Below, one piece after another: positions 51,440 through 60,090 of a DNA stretch of 64,000 bases. Position 1 is the stretch's first letter, and every line of letters starts with the position of its first letter. The DNA lies in NCBI GenBank assembly GCA_964581815.1, contig CAZORE010000005.1, forward strand, positions 1 through 64,000, written 5' to 3'. Under the pieces are notes generated by a model. The model had not been told where the DNA came from, did not search any database, and saw only the letters and a list, made by a program, of their open reading frames with translations. Source of the stretch: Trebonia sp964581815 (lineage in GTDB: Bacteria; Actinomycetota; Actinomycetes; Streptosporangiales; Streptosporangiaceae). Made by a program: the position numbers and the translations under genes.

Positions 51440-51947
51440 GAGCCGCCCGAGGTGACGGAACCACTGCCGCTGCTGTACTGCGGTGAGGTCGACGACCCCG
51501 ACAGGCCCGAGTCACTCGACGAGCTGCTGCCCGAGTCACTCGAGGAGCNNNNNNNNNNNNNNNNNNNNNNNNNNNNNNNNNNNNNNNNNNNNNNNNNNNN
51601 NNNNNNNNNNNNNNNNNNNNNNNNNNNNNNNNNNNNNNNNNNNNNNNNGAGCTGCTGCCCGAGTCACTCGAGGAGCCGGACGAGCTCGAGCCCGACGAAC
51701 TTGACCCGGTCGACGTCGAGCTGCTGCTCTTGCTGGTCGCGGCGGCGTGGCTGGTACCGGGAAGGATCACCGCGACCGCCCCCGCCGCGACCACGCTGGT
51801 CGCGGCCACCGCGATCGTGGCCGCGTTCAGCCGCCGCCGGCCCTCCTCGCGCTCGGCGACCGCCTGCGCGACCCGCCGTGCCTGCGCGGCCCGCTCGGCG
51901 TGCGCCGCCGACCCGCCCCGTGGTGTCTGCTTCTCCCAGCTGTTCAC
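51436..51947 (-). CDS. Ser-rich single-pass membrane protein (interrupted by an N gap)
   Basis: Start GTG 51947 (MNSWEKQTPRGG). A charged cytoplasmic N-terminus (about 1-40) is followed by one hydrophobic helix (ATIAVAATSVVAAGAVAVIL) and a Ser/Gly/Asp-rich tail. The N run lies in the repeats encoding the tail; 28 bp on each side are identical (51521-51548, 51649-51676), and removing 100 N plus one copy gives one frame of 127 residues ending SVTSGGS. Its TGA overlaps the apbE start. Related actinobacterial proteins with this N-terminus often carry an FMN-binding domain after the Ser linker; here none is present. Confidence 0.65.
51521..51676. other. 100-N gap flanked by identical 28-bp sequences
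   Basis: N positions 51549-51648. The same 28 bases stand before and after, within a repetitive Ser/Asp-coding tract. Confidence 0.85.
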
Positions 51948-52083
51948 AACATTGAGTGTTACATGCTCTTCTGTAGGCGTTGTCGGATAACTATCTGAGA
52001 ATGTTCTGAGTGCTCGGGGCCGCCGCCCTGGCTCGCCCCCGGCCCGGGTTGGCCAGCCCGCGCGCAACTGCCAGTATTTAGCA

Positions 52084-53838
52084 ATGCGCAACGACGCCTC
52101 CACCGACGCCTCCGCCACGGGCGCGCTTCGCGCGGCCCGCGACCTGCTGCTCGCCCACCGGACCGACTACGCCGCGGCCGTGGCCGGCTTCTCCTGGCCG
52201 CAGCTGGATGCGTTCAACTGGGCGCTCGACTGGTTCGACGTGATCGCCGCCGAGCACCCGGACCGGCTCGCGCTGCGGGTGGTCGGCGACGACGGGTCCG
52301 ACGAGGTGGTGAGCTACGCGGCGATGGCCGCACGGTCGGCCCAGGTGGCGAACTGGCTGCGCGGTCTGGGGGTACGGCGCGGCGACCACGTGCTGCTGAT
52401 GCTCGGCAACGTCGTCCCGCTCTGGGAGGTCATGCTCGCGGCGATCAAGCTCGGCGCGGTCGTCATCCCCGCCTCGACGCTGCTGCAGCCCGCCGACCTG
52501 GCGGACCGGATCACCCGCGGCCACGTGCGGCACGTGATCGCCGAGGCGGCGTACGTGCCGAAGTTCGCTGAGGTCCCCGGCGAGTGGACGCGCGTGGCGG
52601 TCGACACGGCCGGCCCAGGCACAGGATCCGGAGCGGAGGCGGGCGCGGGCGGCTGGCAGGCCTACGCGGACTCCGCGGCGGCGCCCGCCGAGTTCGCACC
52701 GGATGGCGTCACCCGGGCGGACGACCCGCTGCTGCTCTACTTCACCTCGGGGACCACGTCGCAGCCCAAGCTGGTCGGCCACACCCACGTCAGCTACCCC
52801 GTCGGTCACCTGTCCACCATGTACTGGATCGGCATTCAGCCCGGCGACGTGCACCTGAACATCTCCTCACCCGGCTGGGCCAAGCACGCCTGGTCGAACC
52901 TGTTCGCCCCGTGGCTCGCGCAGGCGACCATCCTCATACTCAACCAGGAGCGCTTCAGCTCCGCCGGGCTGCTTGCCGCGCTCGGCGACTGCGGCGTCAC
53001 CACGTTCTGCGCGCCGCCGACGGTGTGGCGGATGCTGATCCAGGCCGACTTGTCCGCGGCGGACACCTCACGGCTGCGCGAGTGCGTCGCGGCCGGCGAG
53101 CCGCTCAACCCGGAGGTCATCGAGCAGGTCCGCAAGGCGTGGCACATCACGGTCAGGGACGGCTTCGGCCAGACGGAGACCACCGCCCAGGTCGGCAACC
53201 CGCCCGGCCAGCCGCTCAAGCCCGGATCGATGGGCCGGCCGCTGCCCGGCTACCCGGTCGTCCTCGTCGACCCGGTCACCGGCGAGCCCGCCGGTGCTGG
53301 CGGAAACAGGGACGGCGAGATCTGCCTCGACCTGTCTCGCCGCCCGCTCGGCCTGATGACCGGCTACCAGGATGACGCCGAGCGCGAGGCGGAGGCGATG
53401 CGCGGCGGCTACTACCACACCGGCGACGTCGCCACCGCCGACGACGACGGCTACATCACCTACGTCGGCCGCACCGACGACGTATTCAAGGCGAGCGACT
53501 ACCGGATCTCACCGTTCGAGCTTGAGTCCGTGCTGATCGAGCACGAGGCGGTCGCGGAGGCGGCCGTCGTCCCCTCCCCCGACCCGCTCCGTCTTGCCGT
53601 TCCCAAGGCCTACGTGCTGCTCGCCGGGGACGCGCAGCCGTCCGCCGAGTTGGCCCGCGACATCATGGCCTTCGTCCGCGACCGCGTCCCCGGCTACAAG
53701 CGCATCCGCCGCCTGGAGTTCGGTGACCTGCCCAAGACGATCTCCGGCAAGATCCGCCGCGTCGAGCTCCGCACGCAGGAGACCGAGTCCCGCGAAGGCC
53801 GGGGCACCACCGAGTTCTGGGAAGAGGACTTCACCTAA
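52084..53838 (+). CDS. Acyl-CoA synthetase (AMP-forming, medium-chain/benzoate type)
   Basis: 584 residues of the ANL superfamily. It activates a carboxylic acid to the acyl-adenylate and then the CoA thioester. Visible core motifs: YFTSGTTSQPKLVGHTH (phosphate loop), GFGQTETT, YHTGDVATADDDGYITYVGRTDDVFKASDYRISPFELE (A7-A8) and PKTISGKIRRVELR with the catalytic Lys. The overall arrangement fits medium-chain acyl-CoA synthetases (ACSM-like). ATG 52084 lacks a clear ribosome site. No neighbouring beta-oxidation genes; substrate unknown. Confidence 0.92.
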   Translation: MRNDASTDASATGALRAARDLLLAHRTDYAAAVAGFSWPQLDAFNWALDWFDVIAAEHPDRLALRVVGDDGSDEVVSYAAMAARSAQVANWLRGLGVRRGDHVLLMLGNVVPLWEVMLAAIKLGAVVIPASTLLQPADLADRITRGHVRHVIAEAAYVPKFAEVPGEWTRVAVDTAGPGTGSGAEAGAGGWQAYADSAAAPAEFAPDGVTRADDPLLLYFTSGTTSQPKLVGHTHVSYPVGHLSTMYWIGIQPGDVHLNISSPGWAKHAWSNLFAPWLAQATILILNQERFSSAGLLAALGDCGVTTFCAPPTVWRMLIQADLSAADTSRLRECVAAGEPLNPEVIEQVRKAWHITVRDGFGQTETTAQVGNPPGQPLKPGSMGRPLPGYPVVLVDPVTGEPAGAGGNRDGEICLDLSRRPLGLMTGYQDDAEREAEAMRGGYYHTGDVATADDDGYITYVGRTDDVFKASDYRISPFELESVLIEHEAVAEAAVVPSPDPLRLAVPKAYVLLAGDAQPSAELARDIMAFVRDRVPGYKRIRRLEFGDLPKTISGKIRRVELRTQETESREGRGTTEFWEEDFT

Positions 53839-53924
53839 GCAGGCCGGGCCCTGCTTACCTGACTTGCGGGCGGACGGCGTGATCGTGACCGGCGGGAGCC
53901 GGCCCCGGCCGCGCCTGTACCGGG

Positions 53925-56390
53925 ATGCCAGACCCGAGTAGCGTGACGACCGTGGAACGCTCGGCCGCGGCAGGCGCACCGGACGCCCTGTACGGTTTTC
54001 CCGCCGAGCTGACCACCTTTGTCGGCCGCACCCGGGCAGTGGCCGAAGTCGCCGCCCACCTGACCCGGTACCGCCTGGTAACGCTGACCGGCCCGGGCGG
54101 AGCCGGAAAGACCCGCGTGGCCTGCCAGGTAGCCCGCCAGACGGCCGGCCGGTTCGCTGACGGCGCGTGGCTCGCCGAACTCGCGACGGTGACCGATCCG
54201 GCCCAGGTGATCACCGCGGTCGGCGCGGCGCTGGGAATCCGCGATCTTCCCTCGGCCGGAGCGGGCGATGCGCTCGCCCAGGCCCTGGCCCGACGCCAGC
54301 TGCTCCTAGTGCTTGATAACTGCGAGCACCTGATCGGCGCCGCGGCAGAGCTGTGCGCGCGGGTGCTGCTGGCCGCCGATGACGTGCGCATACTGGCCAC
54401 GAGCCGAGAGCCGCTGCGGATCGCGGGAGAGGCACGGTACCCCGTGGGCCCGCTGTCCCTGCCCGCGCCAGACGACCCGGCCGCCGCGGCAGAATGCGAG
54501 GCCGTAACGCTGTTCGCGGACCGGGCGCGGCGGGTGGACCCAGGATTCACCCTGGACGCGGATGCCGTGCCGGCCGTGGCGCGGCTGGTGACCCGGCTCG
54601 ACGGCCTGCCGCTGGCGATCGAGCTGGCGGCCGCGCGCGTGGACGTGCTTGGCGTCGATCAACTGCTTGACCGCATCAGCGACCGGTTCAGCCTCCTGGT
54701 CGGCGCCGACCGGCTGGCGCAGGAGCGCCAGCGCTCCCTGGCCGCCGCGGTCAGGTGGAGCTACCAGCTGCTTGCCCCCGCCGAGCAGCGGGTCTTCCGC
54801 GCGCTTGCCGTCTTCCCCGGGCCGTTCACCTTGGAGGCGGCCGAGACGCTCACCGGCGCGCGGGGCGGACGGATCGTGCTGCGGCTGGCGGAGTGCTCGC
54901 TGGTGCTGCCGCCGCGTACCGGGCCAGACGGCCGGTCCAGGTACGCGATGCTCGAGACGCTGCGCGCCTACGCGGCCGGACTGCTGGCCGAGGCCGGCGA
55001 GGAAGCCGAGGTCAGCGCCGCCCTCGCCGCGTACGCGGCCGAGATGTCCGCGGCGGCGGCCACCGCGATACACCGGTTTGACCGGGAGGTGGCGGGCCTG
55101 CGGCAGCTGGACGCCGAGGATGTCACCGTGCACCACGCCCTCGCCTGGGCACTGGACCACGACCCCGCCGCGGCGCTCGGGCTCGCGCTCAGCCTGGCGC
55201 CCTGGTGGCAGCTGCGGGGGCGGCTGACCAGTCAGGCACTGCTGCTGGCCGCGGCGGCCGAACATGCCCAGGTCGGCACCGATGGGTGGTGCGCGGCCCA
55301 GCTAGCACTCGCCCAGGTCGCCGACCATGCCGAAGATCCGCCCGCGATGCTGGAACGGTGCACCGCGGTCAGGGACGCCCTGGAGGACCCGCCTGGCCCG
55401 ACGGCGCTGTCGCGACGGGTACTACTGTCGATGTGCCTGGCGGCCCGGGCAGCCGCGTTGCTCAGGATGGGCCGGGTCGCCGAGGCGGTCGCGGATGGCC
55501 GCCGGGCCGTACGCGTGGCCGGGGAGGCGGGCGGCGGGGGCGTCGAGGCGATGGCCGTGGGCAGTCTCAGCCTGGCGATCGCGCACGACGGTGACCTGGA
55601 CGGCGCGCTGCGGCTCGCGCGCCGAGCACGGCGGATCGCTGAGGGCCACGCGGGCGTGCTGCGGCGCGGCCTCGGCTGGGTCATCGCCTGGGTCCTGACC
55701 GAGGCCGGGGACCTGGCCGCCGCCGAGCAGGCCTGCACGGCCACGCTGGCCTCGTGCCGGGAGGTGGGCGACCAGGTCAACCTGTGCGGCGTGCTCGGGC
55801 ACATGACGATCCTTGACCTGCGGGCCGGCCGCACCGGTGCGGCGGCGGAGCACCTGCGCGAGCTGCTCGAGGCCGCCACCCGGACGGGCCGGCGGTCGCT
55901 CGTGCACCTCGGCCTGGACTGCTGCGGCCACCTGTGCTCGGCTACCGGCCGGCCGGCCGAGGCGGTCACGGCCTGGGCGGCGATGTCCGCCCTGGCCGGC
56001 CCCTGGCCACCGCGGCAGGGCGGCCTGACTCCGTCCCGGCGGGACAGGCTGCGGCGGCAGGCCCTTGACCTGCTCGGCCAGCCGGCGGCCCGGGCGGCGC
56101 AGGAGCGTGGCGCGGCCATGAGCCTGGCCACGGCCACTGAGTACGCGCTGCTGCTCGCCGCGGAGACCGGCACGACCGGCGACCAGGCGACGGGCCTGGC
56201 CCGGCTGAGCCCGCGGGAACGCGAGCTCGTCACGCTGGTCGCGCGCGGACGCACCGACGCGCAGATCGCCGCCGAGCTGTTCATCACCGTGCGCACCGTC
56301 ACCTCGCACCTGGACCGGATCAGGAACAAGACCGGCTGCCGCCGCCGCGCCGACCTCACCAGGCTGGCGCTGCGCGCCGGCCTGGTATAG
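53925..56390 (+). CDS. LuxR family regulator with NB-ARC ATPase domain
   Basis: 821 residues. N-terminal NB-ARC/AAA-type ATPase (Walker A GPGGAGKTRVACQ at about 53-60; Walker B LLVLDNCEHLI; LATSREPLRIAGE sensor), a long helical TPR-like middle and a C-terminal LuxR helix-turn-helix (about 763-815: LSPRERELVTLVARGRTDAQIAAELFITVRTVTSHLDRI). This is a STAND regulator class that activates on ligand and nucleotide binding. ATG 53925. It is convergent with the PQQ lipoprotein gene and separated from the acyl-CoA synthetase by 86 bp on the same strand. Confidence 0.92.
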   Translation: MPDPSSVTTVERSAAAGAPDALYGFPAELTTFVGRTRAVAEVAAHLTRYRLVTLTGPGGAGKTRVACQVARQTAGRFADGAWLAELATVTDPAQVITAVGAALGIRDLPSAGAGDALAQALARRQLLLVLDNCEHLIGAAAELCARVLLAADDVRILATSREPLRIAGEARYPVGPLSLPAPDDPAAAAECEAVTLFADRARRVDPGFTLDADAVPAVARLVTRLDGLPLAIELAAARVDVLGVDQLLDRISDRFSLLVGADRLAQERQRSLAAAVRWSYQLLAPAEQRVFRALAVFPGPFTLEAAETLTGARGGRIVLRLAECSLVLPPRTGPDGRSRYAMLETLRAYAAGLLAEAGEEAEVSAALAAYAAEMSAAAATAIHRFDREVAGLRQLDAEDVTVHHALAWALDHDPAAALGLALSLAPWWQLRGRLTSQALLLAAAAEHAQVGTDGWCAAQLALAQVADHAEDPPAMLERCTAVRDALEDPPGPTALSRRVLLSMCLAARAAALLRMGRVAEAVADGRRAVRVAGEAGGGGVEAMAVGSLSLAIAHDGDLDGALRLARRARRIAEGHAGVLRRGLGWVIAWVLTEAGDLAAAEQACTATLASCREVGDQVNLCGVLGHMTILDLRAGRTGAAAEHLRELLEAATRTGRRSLVHLGLDCCGHLCSATGRPAEAVTAWAAMSALAGPWPPRQGGLTPSRRDRLRRQALDLLGQPAARAAQERGAAMSLATATEYALLLAAETGTTGDQATGLARLSPRERELVTLVARGRTDAQIAAELFITVRTVTSHLDRIRNKTGCRRRADLTRLALRAGLV

Positions 56391-56405
56391 CCGGCCCCCC
56401 GCGCG

Positions 56406-58076
56406 TCATGAGCCCACCGTGTCGGGGAGCTTGCCCGTCGCCCCGAGCTTGTAGGCGATGATCATGTTCCGCTGCGTGGTGCCCAGGGCGGCGGCGCCGG
56501 CCCCGGCGATGACGTAGTCGCCGTCAACGGCGACCGGGGCGTTGCTCCCGGAGGACATCGGGGTCTTGAACAAGATGGCGCCGGTGGTCGCGCCGAGCGC
56601 GTACAGGTAGCCCTTGAACGTGGTGGTGAACACCACGTCGTTGGTCACCGTGGCGGCGCCGTACGGCGAGGACGGAAGCGGGGTGTCCCAGATGACGGCG
56701 CCCGTGTCCTGGTTGACCGCGACCATCTCGCCCACGGCGGCATAGAGGGCTTTGATCACGCTGGCGGCCGACCCGGTGAAGCCGGCCGGGGTGGCCGGCA
56801 GCGCGAAGTCGTTGACGGCGGCGAAGGTGGTGGAGCCGTTGCTGGCCAGCTGGGTCAGCATGCCGCCGTAAAGGCTCGGCTCGAGGCAGTAGTTCGCAGG
56901 CAGGGGGTCGTGTGATGTGGGGGTGTCGTGCTCGGTGAGCACCCCGTCATTCTCGTGCCCGTCGTGCCCGCCCACCGGGCGCTGCCACAGCAGCTTGCCG
57001 GTCTGCGCGTCAAGTTCGATCATGATGCCGGCCTTGCCGCCGTCGACCACTACCGGCCGCCCGTTCGCGGTGGTGAGCACCGGCGGGTTCTGCAGGTCCC
57101 AGTCGTACAGGTCGTGCGGGGTGAGCTGGAAGTACCACAGCAGCTTCCCGGCGGGGCTCAGCTTCACCACCGAGTCGGTGTAGAGGTCCGGGCCTGGCCG
57201 GCTGCTCCCCAGCGGGTCGCTCTTGGTGCCGAAGACCGGGCCGGGATTCCCGACGCCCAGGTAGATATTGCCCTGGGCGTCGAACGACGGCGTGTACCAC
57301 AGCCCGGCGCCGGAGTTGACGCCCGGGTTGCCCCACAGGTTCTGGTCCTCGTTCCATGACCACTCCGGCGCGCCGGTCCTGGCGTTTAGCGCCCACAAGA
57401 TCCCCTGGCCGCCCGGGCCGTACTGAGTCGTCACGTTGGCCGGCACGGTGGACACGTACACGGTGCCGTTGTTGTAGCCGGGCGCGATGGCGATGCCCTC
57501 GTATTGGTTGCCGGTCAGCGTCCGGCTCCACAGCTGGGTCCCGGTCGCGGCGTCCAGGGCGACCGCGGCCGTGGCGGTGGCCGCGTACACGACCCCGCCG
57601 ACCACGTTGACCCCGTCCGGCCCGCCGTTCAGCGAGCCGTAGTGGTGCGTCCACAGCGCCTTGCCGGTGGCCAGGCTGATCGCGTAAACGTTGGAGTCCA
57701 GGTCCTGGACGTACACCACCCCGTTCACGATCACCGGCGTGCTCGCGTAGGCCCCGTCGGTATGGGACGTGTTCATCGTCAGCGGCATCGTCCACGCCAC
57801 CCCGAGCTTCGCGACGTTCGCGCTGGTGATCCCGCTGGCCACGTACCGGGTGCTGGCCAGGTCGGCGTCCGGCTGCGTCCAGCCCGCCGCGGGCCGGCCC
57901 GTCGCGGCGGGGGCGGTCCCGGTGACCGTCGCGCCGCGCTCGGACGGGCACGCCAGGGTGCTCGGGCCGCTGCTGCTGCTCGAGCAGCCGCCGGCGATCA
58001 GCCCGGCCGCGACCACCAGCCCCGCGCTCGCCGCCGCGAGCCCGCGGCCGCGGACCGTACGCGCATCGTTGCTCAT
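56406..58076 (-). CDS. PQQ beta-propeller lipoprotein (quinoprotein dehydrogenase-like)
   Basis: 556 residues. Signal peptide with lipobox AGGC, Cys31, then an eight-bladed propeller built of repeats ending in Trp (KALWTHHYG, TQLWSRTL, PEWSWNED, KLLWYFQ, KLLWQRP, AVIWDTP). LTPHDLYDWDLQNPPVL matches the segment around the catalytic Asp in PQQ alcohol dehydrogenases. There is no cytochrome c (CxxCH) motif, so electrons would need another acceptor. No PQQ synthesis genes are in the window, and the protein could instead be a structural propeller. ATG 58076; expected at the outer face of the membrane. Confidence 0.85.
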   Translation of the reverse strand: MSNDARTVRGRGLAAASAGLVVAAGLIAGGCSSSSSGPSTLACPSERGATVTGTAPAATGRPAAGWTQPDADLASTRYVASGITSANVAKLGVAWTMPLTMNTSHTDGAYASTPVIVNGVVYVQDLDSNVYAISLATGKALWTHHYGSLNGGPDGVNVVGGVVYAATATAAVALDAATGTQLWSRTLTGNQYEGIAIAPGYNNGTVYVSTVPANVTTQYGPGGQGILWALNARTGAPEWSWNEDQNLWGNPGVNSGAGLWYTPSFDAQGNIYLGVGNPGPVFGTKSDPLGSSRPGPDLYTDSVVKLSPAGKLLWYFQLTPHDLYDWDLQNPPVLTTANGRPVVVDGGKAGIMIELDAQTGKLLWQRPVGGHDGHENDGVLTEHDTPTSHDPLPANYCLEPSLYGGMLTQLASNGSTTFAAVNDFALPATPAGFTGSAASVIKALYAAVGEMVAVNQDTGAVIWDTPLPSSPYGAATVTNDVVFTTTFKGYLYALGATTGAILFKTPMSSGSNAPVAVDGDYVIAGAGAAALGTTQRNMIIAYKLGATGKLPDTVGS

Positions 58077-58172
58077 GACTCATCACGCTGGCACGGCGGC
58101 ACGGCGCAGGACAGGGGTAGAACCACCCACAGCGCGCCGGTCAGGGCAATGTCCGGGCGGCAGACGGCAATC

Positions 58173-59168
58173 TCAGCTGGTGACGTCCGCTGAGGTGAAG
58201 CGCGCCCAGGCGATGCACAGGAAGATCGCCGCGTAGACCGCGAACGACAGCAGCCCGTGCCAGAGCGTGTAAGTGTCGATCGGCGTGCGCAGCAGTGAGT
58301 CGAACGACAGCCACCAGTCGGTCGGCAGGTACGGGGTCACCGGCGCGAACTGCGGTATGTTCTCGACGACCTCGCTGGCGACCACGAGCACGAGCAGCGC
58401 CGCGATCGCGCCGATCGCGTGCTCGGTGAACGTCGAGATCGCCAGGCCGATGGCGCCGAGCGCGGCCATCGCCGCGCACACGTACAGCGTCACCCACAGC
58501 ACGTGCACCAGGCCGTCCGCCAGCGACACGGTCGTGCCCGACAGCAGCGTCACCGGGCCGGCGCCGAACAGCGCCACCCCGGTGACCAGCGCGACTACCG
58601 AGACAACGAAGGTGGCGGCCACGGCCCACACCGCGATCGTCGCGTACTTCACCGCCAAGAGCCGGGTGCGCCCGGCCGGCACGGCGAGCAGGTAGCGCAG
58701 CGTGCCGTAGCCGGCCTCGCCGGCCACCGAGTCGCCGGCGATTACCCCGACCACCATTGGCAGCACCAGGATCAGCAGCAGCGACAGCGCCACGAACGTG
58801 AGGAACACGCCGTTGCCCGCGAGCTGGCTGAAGTACGCCGCCCCGCTCGTCGCCCCGGATGGGCCGCCCCCGCCCCGGCCGCCGCCCTGTGGCGCGGCGA
58901 CCTTGAGCCCGATCCCGATCAGCAGCGGGAACAGCGCGGTGACGAGCAGCAGCAGCTGGTTGCGCCTGCGGAAGAAGGTGATCCGCAGCTCGCTGGTGAA
59001 ATAGCGCAGGTCAGCCCGAACGGAGGCAGGTGATCCGCTCCGGCGCACGGTCTCCTCTCCGGCGGAAGCAGCCGCGGGAGTCTCCCGCGCGCCCGATATA
59101 ACGGCGGTTTGTGCCATCGGGCGTGCGGTCGGGGTGCCGTCCCCCCGGGCGATATCAGTGCTCGACAT
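58173..59168 (-). CDS. ABC-2 type transporter permease
   Basis: 331 residues with about six predicted helices after a 60-residue Ala/Gly/Arg-rich cytoplasmic N-terminus. The loop between helices 1 and 2 is long and Gly-rich (PQGGGRGGGGPSG...), and GDSVAGEAGYGTLRYLLAVPAGRTRLLAVKY is the typical ABC-2 (NatB/YhaP-like) cytoplasmic segment. Its first 14 bases overlap the end of the ATPase gene. Forms a transporter with that ATPase; substrate unknown. Confidence 0.9.
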   Translation of the reverse strand: MSSTDIARGDGTPTARPMAQTAVISGARETPAAASAGEETVRRSGSPASVRADLRYFTSELRITFFRRRNQLLLLVTALFPLLIGIGLKVAAPQGGGRGGGGPSGATSGAAYFSQLAGNGVFLTFVALSLLLILVLPMVVGVIAGDSVAGEAGYGTLRYLLAVPAGRTRLLAVKYATIAVWAVAATFVVSVVALVTGVALFGAGPVTLLSGTTVSLADGLVHVLWVTLYVCAAMAALGAIGLAISTFTEHAIGAIAALLVLVVASEVVENIPQFAPVTPYLPTDWWLSFDSLLRTPIDTYTLWHGLLSFAVYAAIFLCIAWARFTSADVTS

Positions 59169-60090
59169 CGAAGCCTTCTCCCGTCAGGCCGACGAACAGG
59201 TCCTCGAGGCTTGGCGCCTCCACGGTCAGGCCGCGCACGCCGATCCCGGCGTGGACGAGCTCCGCGGTGATCTTTTCCGGTGCCGTGCTGCCGAGCTCCG
59301 CCGTCACCAGGTCGTCTCCCTCGACGGGATCGGCGAGGCCGAGCTTGGCCAGGACCTTGGCGGCGGCCGCCACGTCCCCCGTGCGCACCACGACCCGCGG
59401 TGCGGCGGTGCGCCGCAGCTCGGCGAGCTCGCCCTGGAAGACAAGCTCGCCGAGGCGCATCACGCCGACGTGCGTGGACACCTGCTCGACCTCGGCGAGC
59501 AGGTGGGAGGACACGAAGACGGTGATGCCGTCGGCCGCGATCTGCCGGACCAGCGAGCGGACCTCGCGGGTGCCCTGCGGGTCGAGGCCGTTGGTCGGCT
59601 CGTCGAGGATGATCAGGTCGCGGGGCGCGAGCAGCGCCGCGGCGATCGCCAGGCGCTGCTTCATGCCGAGTGAGTAGTTGCGGTACCGCTTCCGCGCGGC
59701 GGCGGTGAGGCCGACGCGCTCCATGGCCTCGCCGATCCGCGCCCGCGCGGTCGCGGCGGTCGCGGTGCGGTCCGCCGCGTCGTAGCGGGCCAGGTTGTCC
59801 CAGCCGGACAGGTACGGGTAGAAGGCCGGGCCCTCCACCAGCGAGCCGACCCGGGACAGCACCGTCGTCGCGCCTTGCGGCATCGGGACTCCGAGCAGCT
59901 CCGCGGTCCCGCCGGTGGCGTAGGCGAGGCCGAGGAGCATGCGGATCGTCGTGGTCTTGCCGGAACCGTTCGGACCGAGGAACCCGTAGACCGAGCCGCG
60001 CGGTACCGCCAGGTCCACGTGGTCCACGGCCAGCTGCCCGCCGCGGAACCGCTTGGTCAGCGCGGAGCTCGCGATCGCCAGGTCGGTCAT
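59155..60090 (-). CDS. ABC transporter ATP-binding protein
   Basis: 311 residues. Walker A GPNGSGKTT, Q-loop SLVEGPAFYPYLSG, signature YSLGMKQRLAIA, Walker B LIILDEPTNGLD and switch His in VSSHLLAEVE are present, with a C-terminal CcmA/BcrA-like regulatory domain. The BcrA-type form is common in bacitracin/lantibiotic-like resistance and membrane stress transporters. ATG 60090 overlaps the stop of the LolA-like gene by four bases and the 3' end overlaps the permease gene, so all three genes form one translational unit. Confidence 0.93.
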   Translation of the reverse strand: MTDLAIASSALTKRFRGGQLAVDHVDLAVPRGSVYGFLGPNGSGKTTTIRMLLGLAYATGGTAELLGVPMPQGATTVLSRVGSLVEGPAFYPYLSGWDNLARYDAADRTATAATARARIGEAMERVGLTAAARKRYRNYSLGMKQRLAIAAALLAPRDLIILDEPTNGLDPQGTREVRSLVRQIAADGITVFVSSHLLAEVEQVSTHVGVMRLGELVFQGELAELRRTAAPRVVVRTGDVAAAAKVLAKLGLADPVEGDDLVTAELGSTAPEKITAELVHAGIGVRGLTVEAPSLEDLFVGLTGEGFDVEH

